This document shows positions 16,322 through 24,203 of a DNA stretch of 39,854 nt, piece after piece. Each line of letters opens with the position of its first letter. Position 1 is the stretch's first letter. The notes beneath the pieces are model-generated. The model saw only the letters and a list, made by a program, of their open reading frames with translations, searched no databases and had not been told where the DNA came from. The DNA lies in contig CANROE010000018.1 of assembly GCA_947632195.1 (NCBI GenBank), positions 1 through 39,854 of the forward strand. Direction: 5' to 3'. The stretch is from an uncultured Clostridia bacterium (GTDB lineage: Bacteria; Bacillota; Clostridia; Christensenellales; Borkfalkiaceae). A program made the position numbers and the translations under genes.

Positions 16322-17203
16322 TTATACGATCGGCAGGCAGATTTCGATATAGCGCTCTTCCTTTTTGGGCAAATGCCAATGATAGACGACCCGTTCGGGC
16401 GCCTCGGCAAATTCAAAGTCGTAGTCGCTGAAAAATTTCATCAACGCGGTGCGTAGCGCCACATAATCGGCGACGGGGTGGACGCTCTTTTCTGTCGAAA
16501 ATACCGCCGCGCGGCAGCGTTCGAGTCTCACAACTTCAAAACCGCAACCGCGCGTATCCATTCCCAAGATCGCACGGTCGAAAACCGCCCGCTGCGACCA
16601 TTCGTCGAGTTCATACGCGATCTCATAATCGTAGCCCTCATCCGTGATGTCCGAAAGGACGGCGTACTCCTCCGCTCTTCCCCCGCCTGCGCCGAAGAGC
16701 AGCCACTGTCTGCCGCGCGTGCGCTCGTAAAAGGCATGCTCCTGCCTAAGGCGTTCCTCGCCGAACGGCGCGCCGTGAAAGTGTGTTTTGAACCCGACGA
16801 GGGTCTTTGCGGGGAGCTCCCTGATCTCGCAGCTCATGGTGCTTTCCCCGTCCGCCGTAAGGCCGATGGGCGCAAAATTTTTGACGGGTGCGCCCCGCTT
16901 TGCCTCAATGGGGTTCACGCCGTGGAACTTCCGAAAGGCGCGGGAGAAACTCTCGCTCGTGCCGTAGCCGTATTTGAGCGCGACGTCGAGCACTTTTTCT
17001 CCCTTTTTCAGGTCGAGCGCGGCGCGGGAGAGCTTGCGGCGGCGAATATATTCCCCGAGCGGAACGCCGCACAATATCCCGAACATCCGACGGAAATGAA
17101 ATGAGGAGAAATGCGCCTGCTCTGCCGCTTGCCCCATGAGGCGCGGCTCTCCCAAGCTCGCCTCGATGTAGGCGAGCGCGTTTTGAAGATCTTTTCGTTC
17201 CAT
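16322..17203 (-). CDS. AraC-family regulator with GyrI-like effector domain
   Basis: The 293-residue protein has an N-terminal AraC-type double HTH (about 8-107; note the FSSFHFRRMFG and GYGTSESFSRAFRKFHGVNP recognition segments) joined to a C-terminal GyrI-like/effector-binding domain (about 130-293). This is the layout of Rob/SoxS-like and many Clostridia drug- or stress-responsive regulators. The start at 17203 has GGAGGAAGGA upstream. The frame is open for another 87 codons but that extension is not conserved-looking. No target gene is adjacent, so its regulon cannot be read from context. Confidence 0.92.
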   Translation of the reverse strand: MERKDLQNALAYIEASLGEPRLMGQAAEQAHFSSFHFRRMFGILCGVPLGEYIRRRKLSRAALDLKKGEKVLDVALKYGYGTSESFSRAFRKFHGVNPIEAKRGAPVKNFAPIGLTADGESTMSCEIRELPAKTLVGFKTHFHGAPFGEERLRQEHAFYERTRGRQWLLFGAGGGRAEEYAVLSDITDEGYDYEIAYELDEWSQRAVFDRAILGMDTRGCGFEVVRLERCRAAVFSTEKSVHPVADYVALRTALMKFFSDYDFEFAEAPERVVYHWHLPKKEERYIEICLPIV

Positions 17204-17300
17204 GTCCTTCCTCCGCATACAGAATAGCACGTTTTGCTGCGGAAATCTTGACTTTTTGTGCTTTTTTAAGATGAGTACGGCAAATAGGCAAATACGGCAA

Positions 17301-17330
17301 GCCGCCCGAGCGCATTCGCGCTCGGGCGGC
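17301..17330. terminator. GC-rich hairpin downstream of yebC
   Basis: A 13 bp stem GCCGCCCGAGCGC and complement with loop ATTC, 19 bases beyond the yebC stop. There is no long T tract on the minus strand, so efficiency is uncertain. Confidence 0.6.
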
Positions 17331-17348
17331 GTTAAATTTCTCGGAAAT

Positions 17349-18089
17349 TTATTCCTCGTCTTCCTCTTCGGGGAGTTCGACGTTGTGATACACTTCCTGC
17401 ACGTCGTCGTTCTCGTCGAGTTTTTCGAGCATCTTCTGGAAGAGTTCGAGTTTCTCTCCTTCAAGCGTGATCTTGTTCTGCGGGATCATCGAGAGCTCCG
17501 CCTGCAAGAAACTGAGCCCCTTCTCTTCGAGATATTTTCTGACATCGGAAAAGGCCTCGGGAGCGGTGTAAATTTCAAACACATCGTCGGTTGTCACAAC
17601 GTCGTCCGCGCCCGCGTCGATCGCGTACTCGGTGACGGTGTCCTCGTCGAGAGAGGGCGTGCGCTCCACCACGATGAGCCCCTTGTTGTCGAACATGTAC
17701 GAGACGCAGCCCGTCATACCGAGCGACCCGCCGCACTTGCTCATGATCGCGCGCACATCGCTTGCCGTGCGGTTGATGTTGTCGGTGAGGGTGGTGACGA
17801 TGACCGCCGCGCCGCCTGCGCCGTACCCTTCGTAGGTGAGTTCCTTATAGTCCTTGTCCCCCATCTCGCCCGCCGCTTTTTTGATGGAGCGTTCGATGTT
17901 GTCGTTGGGCATGTTGGCGGCTTTCGCCTTGGCGATGACGTCGGCGAGCTTACTGTTCGTTGCGGGATTGGGATTCCCCTTTGCGGCGACCGCAAGTTCT
18001 CTGCCGAGTTTGGTAAAGATCTTGCCGCGCGCGGCGTCCGCCTTGCCCTTTTTCGCCTGTATATTGTGCCATTTGCTATGACCTGACAT
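17349..18089 (-). CDS. yebC: YebC/PmpR/TACO1 family protein
   Basis: The 246-residue protein begins with the invariant MSGHSKWHNIQAKKGKADAARGKIFTK-type N-terminus. It carries the three-domain YebC fold with GPGG-like YGAGGAAVIV and DNINRT segments. Family members act as transcriptional regulators and, more recently, as translation factors that relieve ribosome stalling at proline-rich stretches. The C-terminal tail is very acidic. The ATG has AGAGAGGT upstream. It starts 2 bases after the stop of the rRNA methyltransferase gene, so both are probably cotranscribed. Confidence 0.97.
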   Translation of the reverse strand: MSGHSKWHNIQAKKGKADAARGKIFTKLGRELAVAAKGNPNPATNSKLADVIAKAKAANMPNDNIERSIKKAAGEMGDKDYKELTYEGYGAGGAAVIVTTLTDNINRTASDVRAIMSKCGGSLGMTGCVSYMFDNKGLIVVERTPSLDEDTVTEYAIDAGADDVVTTDDVFEIYTAPEAFSDVRKYLEEKGLSFLQAELSMIPQNKITLEGEKLELFQKMLEKLDENDDVQEVYHNVELPEEEDEE

Positions 18090-18091
18090 GA

Positions 18092-18826
18092 TTAACCTCT
18101 CTGATTTTTCAATTCATACATTAAAATGCCTGCGGAGACGGCGGCGTTCAAACTTTCGGTGTGTTCCCCCATCGGGATTCGCACCGTCTTGCTTGCCGCG
18201 CTCCGCACGATTTCCGAAAGCCCGCTGCCCTCGTTTCCGATGCAGAGGCAGAACTTTTCGGGCGGAACGAACGAAAACACATCTTCGCCGTCCATATCCG
18301 CCGCGATGAGCGGGACACTGCCGAGCGTTTCGAGCGCTTCCTCCCGCTCCCCGTGCATGAGTTTAGCGAAGAATACCCCCGACATGCTCGCCCGCACGCT
18401 CTTGGGAGAGAACGGGTCGGCGCAACCGATGAGGTAGAGTTCTTCATAGCCCGCCGCGACCGCTGTTCTCACGATCGCGCCCACATTGGCGGGATCGGCG
18501 ACGCCGTCGAGCAGGATACAGCTCCTTTCGGGCGCTTTGAGCGGGGATACGGGAAGTTTCACTTCTGCCGCGATCCCCTGCGGGGTCTTTTCGTCGCAGA
18601 CGGCGCGGAACGCGTCCATGCCGAGAGTGACCGCAGGGAGAGAATAGGTCTCTCCTCGGTAGTCCTCCCGCACAATAAGGCGGACGATCTCCATTCCGCA
18701 CGTTACGCATTCGCGCACCATCTTTTCGCCTTCCACGAGGAAAGCGCCTTTTTCCCGCCTGCCCTTTTTTTCTTTGAGCGAGGCGAGCTCCTTCACGATG
18801 GGATTGTTGCGGGAGAGAATGAGCAT
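18092..18826 (-). CDS. SpoU/TrmH-family RNA 2'-O-methyltransferase
   Basis: The 244-residue SPOUT enzyme probably methylates a ribose 2'-hydroxyl in 23S rRNA or a tRNA. It has an N-terminal RNA-binding substrate domain (KEKKGRREKGAFLVEGEKMV) and a C-terminal knotted domain. That domain shows the three motifs: DGVADPANVGAIVRTA, CIGNEGSGLS and IPMGEHTESLNAAVSAGILMYEL. RlmB-like proteins next to infC-rpmI-rplT are common in Firmicutes. The start MLILSRNNPIVKEL fits the family, but no ribosome-binding site precedes it and it lies right after the rplT terminator, so its promoter is unclear. Confidence 0.92.
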   Translation of the reverse strand: MLILSRNNPIVKELASLKEKKGRREKGAFLVEGEKMVRECVTCGMEIVRLIVREDYRGETYSLPAVTLGMDAFRAVCDEKTPQGIAAEVKLPVSPLKAPERSCILLDGVADPANVGAIVRTAVAAGYEELYLIGCADPFSPKSVRASMSGVFFAKLMHGEREEALETLGSVPLIAADMDGEDVFSFVPPEKFCLCIGNEGSGLSEIVRSAASKTVRIPMGEHTESLNAAVSAGILMYELKNQRG

Positions 18827-18842
18827 AGAGCATTCAAAATGC

Positions 18843-18872
18843 GAAAAGAGCCTTTTCAAGCGAAAGGCTCTT
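18843..18872 (-). terminator. Terminator of infC-rpmI-rplT
   Basis: On the minus strand AAGAGCCTTT-CGCTTG-AAAAGGCTCTTTT, beginning about 10 bases after the rplT stop. Confidence 0.85.
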
Positions 18873-18881
18873 GTGTGTCTG

Positions 18882-19232
18882 TTAAAGCGCGGCCTTCGCC
18901 TTTTCGCAGAGCGCCGCAAAGCCCTCCGCGTCGGAGATGGCGAGGTCGGAAAGCACCTTGCGGTTGAGGTCGATCCCCGCAACTTTAAGGCCGTGCATGA
19001 GCTTGGAATAGGACAGCCCGTTTTCTCTTGCGCCTGCGTTGATACGGGCGATCCAAAGGCTGCGCATATCGCGTTTTCTCAGCTTTCTTCCGACATAAGC
19101 ATAGCTCAAAGACTTCATCACCGCTTCGCGGGCGATGCGATAGTTCTTGCTCTTATTGCCGAAGTAGCCCTTGGCGAGCTTAAAGATCTTTCTTCTCTTT
19201 TTTACGGCGTTTACGCCTCTCTTGATTCTCAT
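18882..19232 (-). CDS. rplT: 50S ribosomal protein bL20
   Basis: The 116-residue basic protein matches bL20 in length and sequence ([45 protein letters not shown]). It binds 23S rRNA early in 50S assembly and in many Firmicutes also represses its own operon through the infC leader. GGAGG lies upstream of the ATG. It is the last gene of the infC-rpmI-rplT operon, 15 bases after rpmI. Confidence 0.98.
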   Translation of the reverse strand: MRIKRGVNAVKKRRKIFKLAKGYFGNKSKNYRIAREAVMKSLSYAYVGRKLRKRDMRSLWIARINAGARENGLSYSKLMHGLKVAGIDLNRKVLSDLAISDAEGFAALCEKAKAAL

Positions 19233-19247
19233 ACCGTTGCGCCTCCG

Positions 19248-19448
19248 TTAATCCTTATAGGGGATCATTTTCTTCACCGTGTCGGCCTGCGTCGGGGAGA
19301 CGAGCACGACCTGGCGAAGAGTTCTCTTTCTCTTTCTGTTCTTGGTTTCAGCCTTGTGGTTCTTGCCGCCGTGAGGTCTGTTGACCTTTCCCGAGCCGGT
19401 GAGCCAGAAGCGCTTTTTGGAACCGCTGTGCGATTTCTGTTTCGGCAT
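19248..19448 (-). CDS. rpmI: 50S ribosomal protein bL35
   Basis: The 66-residue protein has the bL35 features MPKQKSHSGSKKRFWLTGSGK and a basic C-terminal half ending in MIPYKD. The ATG at 19448 is preceded by GGAGGATAAAG; an in-frame ATG five codons upstream overlaps that site and is rejected. Confidence 0.97.
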   Translation of the reverse strand: MPKQKSHSGSKKRFWLTGSGKVNRPHGGKNHKAETKNRKRKRTLRQVVLVSPTQADTVKKMIPYKD

Positions 19449-19520
19449 ACCTTTATCCTCCAAAATATGTTACTGAATTTATGTTTTCCTCGCCCCTTTC
19501 GCAAAGCGCGGAGTCGGGGA

Positions 19521-20042
19521 TCACGACTGTTTTTTTGGCGCCAAGATCGTGATGATGTTGCGTCCTTCCATGTTCATCGGCTTTTCGACGACGGCGATCT
19601 CTTGCAGGCCATTGCAGAAGTTGTTCATCACGTCTTTTGCGAGATTTGCATGCGCCATCTGGCGGCCGCGCAGGCGGATGGAGACTTTGACTTTGTTGCC
19701 CGCCGTGAGGAACTTGGTCGCCGCCTTCGCTTTGACGGCAAGATCCCCCACATCGATCGTCATGGAGAGCTGCACTTCCTTGATCTCGACGATCTTTTGG
19801 TTGCGGCGGTTCTCCTTTTCTTTTTTCGCCTGCTCGAACTTGAATTTGCCGTAGTCCATGATCTTGCACACGGGCGGAACGGCGTTCGGCGAAATTTTCA
19901 CGAGGTCAAGCCCCTCTTCTTCGGCAAGGCGCATTGCCTCGCGCGGGCTCATGATCCCAAGCATTTCTCCGCTCTGCGAGATGACTCTGATCTCGCGGTC
20001 GCGGATATCCCCATTCATCTGCGTTTGATTTTTAGCTGCCAT
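19521..20042 (-). CDS. infC: Translation initiation factor IF-3
   Basis: The 173-residue factor binds the 30S subunit and checks start-codon and initiator-tRNA pairing. It shows the N-domain NGDIRDREIRVI, the VPPVCKIMDYGKFKFEQAKKEKE linker helix and the C-domain VSIRLRGRQMAH. The start MAAKNQTQ at 20042 is chosen because GAGAGGAAT precedes it. It is an ATG rather than the autoregulatory AUU known from E. coli. It heads the conserved infC-rpmI-rplT operon, behind a leader with a terminator-like hairpin. Confidence 0.97.
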   Translation of the reverse strand: MAAKNQTQMNGDIRDREIRVISQSGEMLGIMSPREAMRLAEEEGLDLVKISPNAVPPVCKIMDYGKFKFEQAKKEKENRRNQKIVEIKEVQLSMTIDVGDLAVKAKAATKFLTAGNKVKVSIRLRGRQMAHANLAKDVMNNFCNGLQEIAVVEKPMNMEGRNIITILAPKKQS

Positions 20043-20049
20043 ATTCCTC

Positions 20050-20195
20050 TCAAAAAGAACAAAATTTAAGGGGTCGCGCAAAAGCGTGACCCCGAAAGTT
20101 CCCGAAAACCGCGCGCGAAACCGCGCTATACTTCGTTTGCTATCGACCCGTAGAGCTGTTTGCTTTGCGGAGAGAAGGTTCGCTTCTGCTTTGAC
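20050..20195 (-). promoter_or_regulatory. infC operon leader with attenuator hairpin
   Basis: The predicted transcript start is near 20195, giving a 150-base leader. It ends in a strong hairpin (GGGGTCACGC-TTTT-GCGCGACCCC, 20070-20093) followed by a T-rich run (TTAAATTTTGTTCTTTTT), just upstream of the infC ribosome-binding site. In Bacillus the same operon has an L20-sensing leader. This one may work likewise, but I could not verify the L20-binding pseudoknot. Confidence 0.65.
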
Positions 20196-20201
20196 TGTAT
20201 T

Positions 20202-20230
20202 ATCTTAACAGATTTCTCCCCGCTTGTCAA
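20202..20230 (-). promoter_or_regulatory. Promoter of infC-rpmI-rplT
   Basis: On the minus strand a perfect TTGACA (20225-20230), a 17-base spacer and TAAGAT (20202-20207). Confidence 0.85.
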
Positions 20231-20461
20231 ACGTTTTTTTGCAAATTTCCGAATTTTTTCGGCTCTGCGAACGACTTTCCGCTCTGATTTTAACGGTTGC
20301 CGAAAATATCAAGAATGACTTTTTTCTTTTGCTCTGCGAACTTTGATTCTCCTTTATTTGGTCAATGGATATATAGGAATGGACTAATTTTGGCAAAATG
20401 ATTATATCATATGCTCATTGACGATGTCTATATAATCATCGCCTATTGGGGAAAAATTTTT
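20231..20461 (+). other. AT-rich upstream region of the HTH pair with inverted-repeat operator candidate
   Basis: No gene is visible. TATAAT lies at 20431-20436 and overlaps the right arm of an 8 bp inverted repeat (GATTATAT 20400-20407, ATATAATC 20430-20437). Such an arrangement would suit autorepression by the HTH protein. I find no good -35 at 16-18 bases, so an activator or another start is possible. Confidence 0.45.
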
Positions 20462-20917
20462 ATGCGGATTTCGGCTGAATTTCAAAAAAGATTCCAAGAG
20501 CTTTCGGAGGAGGCGGGTTTCGGCAACAAAACGCTTGCGGCGAAACAACTCGGAATCACATATGTGACCTTCTCCAAAGCCTATAACTACGGCATTGTTC
20601 CGAAAGGCTCCGTTTTAATACAGATCGCCGACTGTTTCGGTGTTTCCATTGAATATCTTCTGGCGCATACCGACAACGACCGATTTACAAAGTCCGACCA
20701 CCCGCAATCGTTCGGCGAGAGGTTGATTCTGTTGAAAGAGCAAAAGGGGCTCAGGTCTTTTTATGAACTTGCGGATCAAGTTCATATCCATAAGAGCAAC
20801 ATCTCCCAATGGCTCAGTAAAAATTATCTTCCCGAGATAGAGAGTTTGGAGATCCTTGCCGATTATTTCGGCGTTTCCTTGGATTATTTGCTCGGTCGAA
20901 CCGACGACGAAAATTGA
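20462..20917 (+). CDS. Regulator with two tandem XRE-like HTH domains
   Basis: The 151-residue protein contains two related HTH units, about residues 8-70 and 80-149. Each ends in a similar motif (IADCFGVSIEYLLAHTD and ILADYFGVSLDYLLGRTD), which points to an internal duplication. The ATG at 20462 is preferred: GGGGA lies about 10 bases upstream and the TATAAT at 20431 would place an earlier ATG (20411) before the transcript start. It is followed after 22 bases by a second HTH gene. Function unknown; probably a DNA-binding repressor. Its lower GC compared with neighbours may indicate acquisition. Confidence 0.8.
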   Translation: MRISAEFQKRFQELSEEAGFGNKTLAAKQLGITYVTFSKAYNYGIVPKGSVLIQIADCFGVSIEYLLAHTDNDRFTKSDHPQSFGERLILLKEQKGLRSFYELADQVHIHKSNISQWLSKNYLPEIESLEILADYFGVSLDYLLGRTDDEN

Positions 20918-20939
20918 ACTTTAACGGAGTGATACCGCT

Positions 20940-21185
20940 ATGATGACATTGAATGAAGCGTTTGCGATCAGAGCAAAGGAAATTATGAAAGAAAAGAAGA
21001 TAACGCAATATAGAATTTCGCAGGAAACGAGCATTTATCCAAGCACGATGAATTATATCTTGCATGGCAAGACGAAAGCCTCAAATTTCAAGACGATGGC
21101 ACTTATCATTCGCTCGCTCGGCGTTTCGTTCGCGGAGTTTTTTGACAGCCCTGTATTTCATTTTGAAAATCTTGAAATAGAATAA
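20940..21185 (+). CDS. Small XRE-family HTH protein
   Basis: The 81-residue protein is essentially one Cro/CI-type HTH (RAKEIMKEKKITQYRISQETSIYPSTMNYILHGKTK, with the recognition helix around STMNYIL) plus a short C-terminal helix. GGAG lies upstream of the start; a second ATG follows directly and could be used. It probably forms a transcription unit with the tandem-HTH gene just upstream and shares its terminator. No effector or toxin partner is visible nearby. Confidence 0.82.
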   Translation: MMTLNEAFAIRAKEIMKEKKITQYRISQETSIYPSTMNYILHGKTKASNFKTMALIIRSLGVSFAEFFDSPVFHFENLEIE

Positions 21186-21190
21186 AAAAG

Positions 21191-21218
21191 AAAAGCGGGG
21201 CTGTTGTCCCCGCTTTTT
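21191..21218 (+). terminator. Terminator of the HTH gene pair
   Basis: AAAAGCGGGG-CTGTTGT-CCCCGCTTTTT, 6 bases after the stop codon. Confidence 0.9.
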
Positions 21219-21261
21219 GTGACGATCATATTATATACAGTAAAATGTTTATAAGTCAGCG

Positions 21262-21290
21262 AACGCCCCCTCTTGCGAAGGGGCGCTTTG
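21262..21290 (-). terminator. Possible terminator of thrS
   Basis: On the minus strand a GCGCCCC/GGGGGCG hairpin directly after the thrS stop, but without a T tract; weak support. Confidence 0.45.
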
Positions 21291-21291
21291 C

Positions 21292-23199
21292 TTAAAATAC
21301 CGTCTTTTCGTCGTTTTGCTGTTTGCAGAGGGCAAAGAAGTCCTCTTTCTTCATGGAGCCGACGTCGCCCTCGCCGCGCTTTCTCACGGAAACGGTGTTT
21401 TCCTCCACTTCCTTGTCGCCCACGACGAGCTTATAGGGCACCTTCTCGTTCTCGGCGTCGAGGATCTTTCTGCCGAGTTTCTCTTTTCTGAGATCGGCCT
21501 CGGCGCGCAAGCCCATCGCGTTCATCTCCGAGACAAGCTGCGCGGCATAGTCTGCGGCACGGTCGGTGATGGGCAATACCTTCACCTGTACGGGCGAGAG
21601 CCAGACGGGGAATTTTCCTGCGTAGTGCTCGATGAGAATGCCGATGAACCGCTCGATAGAGCCGAACACGACGCGGTGGATCATGATCGGGCGGTGCTTT
21701 TCGCCGTCCTCCCCCACATATTCGAGCTCGAAACGCTGGGGCATCTGGAAGTCGAGCTGGATGGTGCCGCACTGCCACGTTCTGCCGATGCAGTCTTCGA
21801 GATGGAAGTCGATCTTGGGCCCGTAGAAGGCGCCGTCTCCCTCGTTGACAACATAGTTCAACCCGAGTTCGTCGAGCGCTTTGACGAGCGCGCTTGTCGC
21901 GTTCTCCCAATCTTCGTCCGAGCCCATGCTGTTCTCGGGGCGGGTGGAGAGTTCGACATGATATTTGAACCCGAAGAGGGAATACACCTCGTCGATGATC
22001 CGCACGACCCCCTTGATCTCCTGTGTGATCTGTTCGGGGAGCATGAAGATGTGCGCATCGTCCTGCGTAAAGCACCTGACGCGCATGAGCCCGTGGAGCT
22101 GGCCGCTCTTTTCGTGGCGGTGGACGAGCCCCAATTCGCCCATGCGGATGGGCAGGTCTTTATAGCTGTGCGGGGAGAGCTTATAAACGAGCATGCCGCC
22201 CGGGCAGTTCATGGGCTTGACGGCGCAATCTTCGCCGTCGATCTTGGTCGTGTACATATTGTCCTTATAGTGATCCCAATGTCCGGAATTTTCCCAGAGG
22301 GTGCGGGTCATGATGATGGGCGTCTGCACTTCCACATAGCCCTCCCTTCTGTGGAGCTGCCGCCAATAGTCGATGAGGATATTTTTCAGCACCATGCCGT
22401 TGGGAAGGAAGAACGGGAACCCCTTGCCCTCGTTGAGGAGCGCGAACAGTTTGAGCTCCTTGCCGAGTTTCACATGGTCGCGTTTTTTCGCCTCTTCCAA
22501 CATCTTAAAGTATTCGTCCATCTCCTCCTTCTTGGCGAAGGCGGTACCGTAAATGCGGGTAAGCATCTTCTTCTTTTCGTCGCCCCGCCAATAGGCGCCC
22601 GCGATGGAAACGAGCTTGAACGCCTTGATCTTGCCCGTGGAGGGAAGGTGCGGTCCTCTGCAAAGATCGGTAAAATCGCCCTGCTTATAGAAGGAGATCG
22701 TCTCGCCCTCGGGAAGGTCCTGTATGAGCTCCACTTTATAGTTCTCATGATATTTGCTCATTAGGGCGATCGCCTCTTTGCGCGGCAGCGTAAACCGCTC
22801 GATGGGCAGATTGCTCTTGATGATGCTCTTCATTTCCGCCTCGATCTTGGAAAAATCTTCCATCGTGATGGGCGTCTTGAAGTCGATGTCGTAGTAAAAC
22901 CCGTTGTCGATGACGGGGCCGATCGCGAGCTTGCAGGTCGGATAGATGGTCTTGATCGCCTGTGCCAGCACATGCGCGCAGGTGTGGCGGTAAACTTTGA
23001 GCCCTTCGGGGTCCTTCAATGTGACAATTTCGAGGCTGTCGCCCTCATGGAGGGGGGCGGACAGGTCCACGAGCTCGCCGTTGACTTTGGCGGCGACGGC
23101 ATTTCTTGCAAGCCCTTCCGAAACGGTCTTGGCGGCCTCCATGCAATCGGCGCCGTCCGAAACTTCGAGCTTGTCTCCGTTTTTGAGTGTAATATTCAT
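21292..23199 (-). CDS. thrS: Threonyl-tRNA synthetase
   Basis: The 635-residue class II synthetase charges tRNA-Thr and edits mis-made Ser-tRNA. Domains in order: TGS (about 1-60); the editing domain with H72 and H76 (HTCAH) and DLCRGPH; the catalytic core with NCPGG (zinc Cys), motif 2 HEKSGQLHGLMRVRCFTQDDAHIF region and motif 3 GSIERFIGILIEHY; and the anticodon-binding domain (VKVLPITDRAADYA). AAAGGAG lies upstream of the ATG. It is controlled by a T-box leader, and ytxC lies just upstream, an order also found in Bacillus. Confidence 0.98.
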   Translation of the reverse strand: MNITLKNGDKLEVSDGADCMEAAKTVSEGLARNAVAAKVNGELVDLSAPLHEGDSLEIVTLKDPEGLKVYRHTCAHVLAQAIKTIYPTCKLAIGPVIDNGFYYDIDFKTPITMEDFSKIEAEMKSIIKSNLPIERFTLPRKEAIALMSKYHENYKVELIQDLPEGETISFYKQGDFTDLCRGPHLPSTGKIKAFKLVSIAGAYWRGDEKKKMLTRIYGTAFAKKEEMDEYFKMLEEAKKRDHVKLGKELKLFALLNEGKGFPFFLPNGMVLKNILIDYWRQLHRREGYVEVQTPIIMTRTLWENSGHWDHYKDNMYTTKIDGEDCAVKPMNCPGGMLVYKLSPHSYKDLPIRMGELGLVHRHEKSGQLHGLMRVRCFTQDDAHIFMLPEQITQEIKGVVRIIDEVYSLFGFKYHVELSTRPENSMGSDEDWENATSALVKALDELGLNYVVNEGDGAFYGPKIDFHLEDCIGRTWQCGTIQLDFQMPQRFELEYVGEDGEKHRPIMIHRVVFGSIERFIGILIEHYAGKFPVWLSPVQVKVLPITDRAADYAAQLVSEMNAMGLRAEADLRKEKLGRKILDAENEKVPYKLVVGDKEVEENTVSVRKRGEGDVGSMKKEDFFALCKQQNDEKTVF

Positions 23200-23230
23200 T
23201 TTTTGCTCTCCTTTGTCTCTATTATGTCAC

Positions 23231-23253
23231 GCATAGTACTATGCAAAATGCCG
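23231..23253. repeat. Palindromic repeat copy 1 (upstream of thrS)
   Basis: Contains the perfect 14-base palindrome GCATAGTACTATGC (23231-23244) and shares a 22-base segment with one mismatch with 28689-28710. On the minus strand TTGTTT lies 17 bases before the TACTAT inside the palindrome, so it could be a second, T-box-independent thrS promoter or an operator. Confidence 0.75.
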
Positions 23254-23473
23254 AAAAACAAAAATCGCCCTTAAAATATCCGACTTTTCGGACATTTAAG
23301 GACGCAAATTCCCCTTGCGCGGTTCCACCTTAATTGCCGAGGGAACTCCCCCGACCGCTCTTTGATATACGGTTTACAAGGAAAGCGGTTTCGCCTTCTC
23401 GCCGCCGGTGCAGGTCTTTCAGCCGCAGGACCCGCTCTCTGCCAAGGGCCGACGAGCGCTACTTGTCTTTCAT
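23254..23473 (-). promoter_or_regulatory. T-box leader of thrS
   Basis: The minus-strand leader of about 215 bases contains the T-box signature AAGGTGGAACCGCG (23318-23331), which binds the acceptor end of uncharged tRNA. It is followed by a terminator hairpin (CCTTAAA...TGTCCGA-AAAG-TCGGATA...TTTTAAGG) with a T-rich tail (23254-23265). An ACC triplet at 23387-23389 near the base of stem I is a candidate Thr specifier. Low charged tRNA-Thr should stabilise the antiterminator and raise thrS expression. Confidence 0.93.
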
Positions 23474-23479
23474 TTGTAT

Positions 23480-23508
23480 ATTATAGGAGCTTTCTTGCGG
23501 TTTGTCAA
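23480..23508 (-). promoter_or_regulatory. Consensus promoter of the thrS T-box leader
   Basis: On the minus strand a perfect TTGACA (23503-23508), a 17-base spacer and a perfect TATAAT (23480-23485). The -35 overlaps the 3' end of ytxC. Confidence 0.92.
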
Positions 23509-24197
23509 GAAAATACCGTGCGTTCCGCATAATATTTTTGCAGGAAATCTTCGGTCGAGCTCTCGATCTTGCCGAGGCAATACACAAACCCTGCGTCCGA
23601 GAGCATGATCTCCGTTTCGAGATCCTCTTTCCCCGTGAGGCGGCTGCGGCGGAGCGGAACGAAATTTTCCGCAAAGACGGCGTTCCCCTTGACGTATATC
23701 TTCCGGTTGCTCTCCCCCACCAGAAATTCGCAGAAATGTTTCAAATCGTTCACCGAAAATCCCTGCGGGATATAGTCGAGGATCTTGCTCCATTTTTCCT
23801 GCAAAGCCGCAAGACGGAAACGGTAAAAGCCGTCGATACAGAACTCCTCCGTTCCTTCGAGTTTGCGGCGAATAAAGGCGCAGTCCCCTTCGAGATCAGC
23901 CGCGATGAGCGCCGCCGCAAGCAGTCTCTTTTCCCGTTCGGGCAGGCAGACATGCAGCTTTTCTTCGAGAAAGGCGTACTTATAGCCGATGTCGATGATC
24001 TCCGCGATCTTTTCGCCGAGGAATTGCCGCAGTTGCTTTTCCGCGCGTTCTGCGGTGAGTTTGAGAACGGCGCGTTCCTCGCCGAGCATGAGTTCTCCGC
24101 TCCCGCCGATCTTGCGTACGGGCGCCGCGACCGCATTATACAGATAGGTGATGAAGGCGCTTTTTGCAAGCTCTTCCGATACGGTAATTTCAGCCAC
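23505..24197 (-). CDS. ytxC: Putative sporulation protein YtxC
   Basis: The 230-residue product resembles the YtxC family, which in Bacillus and Clostridia lies beside thrS and is linked to sporulation; its biochemical role is unknown. The best match is the C-terminal half, with CIDGFYRFRL and a later LKHFCEFLVGE block. I choose the GTG at 24197 because a SigE-type -10 (CATACAAT) ends 7 bases upstream. An earlier ATG at 24359 is possible and would give 284 residues, close to the usual family length, but the extra N-terminus looks non-coding and contains the promoter. With the GTG start the message would be leaderless. Confidence 0.72.
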   Translation of the reverse strand: MAEITVSEELAKSAFITYLYNAVAAPVRKIGGSGELMLGEERAVLKLTAERAEKQLRQFLGEKIAEIIDIGYKYAFLEEKLHVCLPEREKRLLAAALIAADLEGDCAFIRRKLEGTEEFCIDGFYRFRLAALQEKWSKILDYIPQGFSVNDLKHFCEFLVGESNRKIYVKGNAVFAENFVPLRRSRLTGKEDLETEIMLSDAGFVYCLGKIESSTEDFLQKYYAERTVFS

Positions 24198-24203
24198 AAC
24201 CTT

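Noticed and set aside
20411-20461. Earlier ATG for the tandem-HTH gene
   Set aside because: It precedes the likely -10 box and has no ribosome-binding site.
21316-22764. 482-residue open frame on the plus strand
   Set aside because: Antisense to thrS, which carries all class II synthetase motifs.
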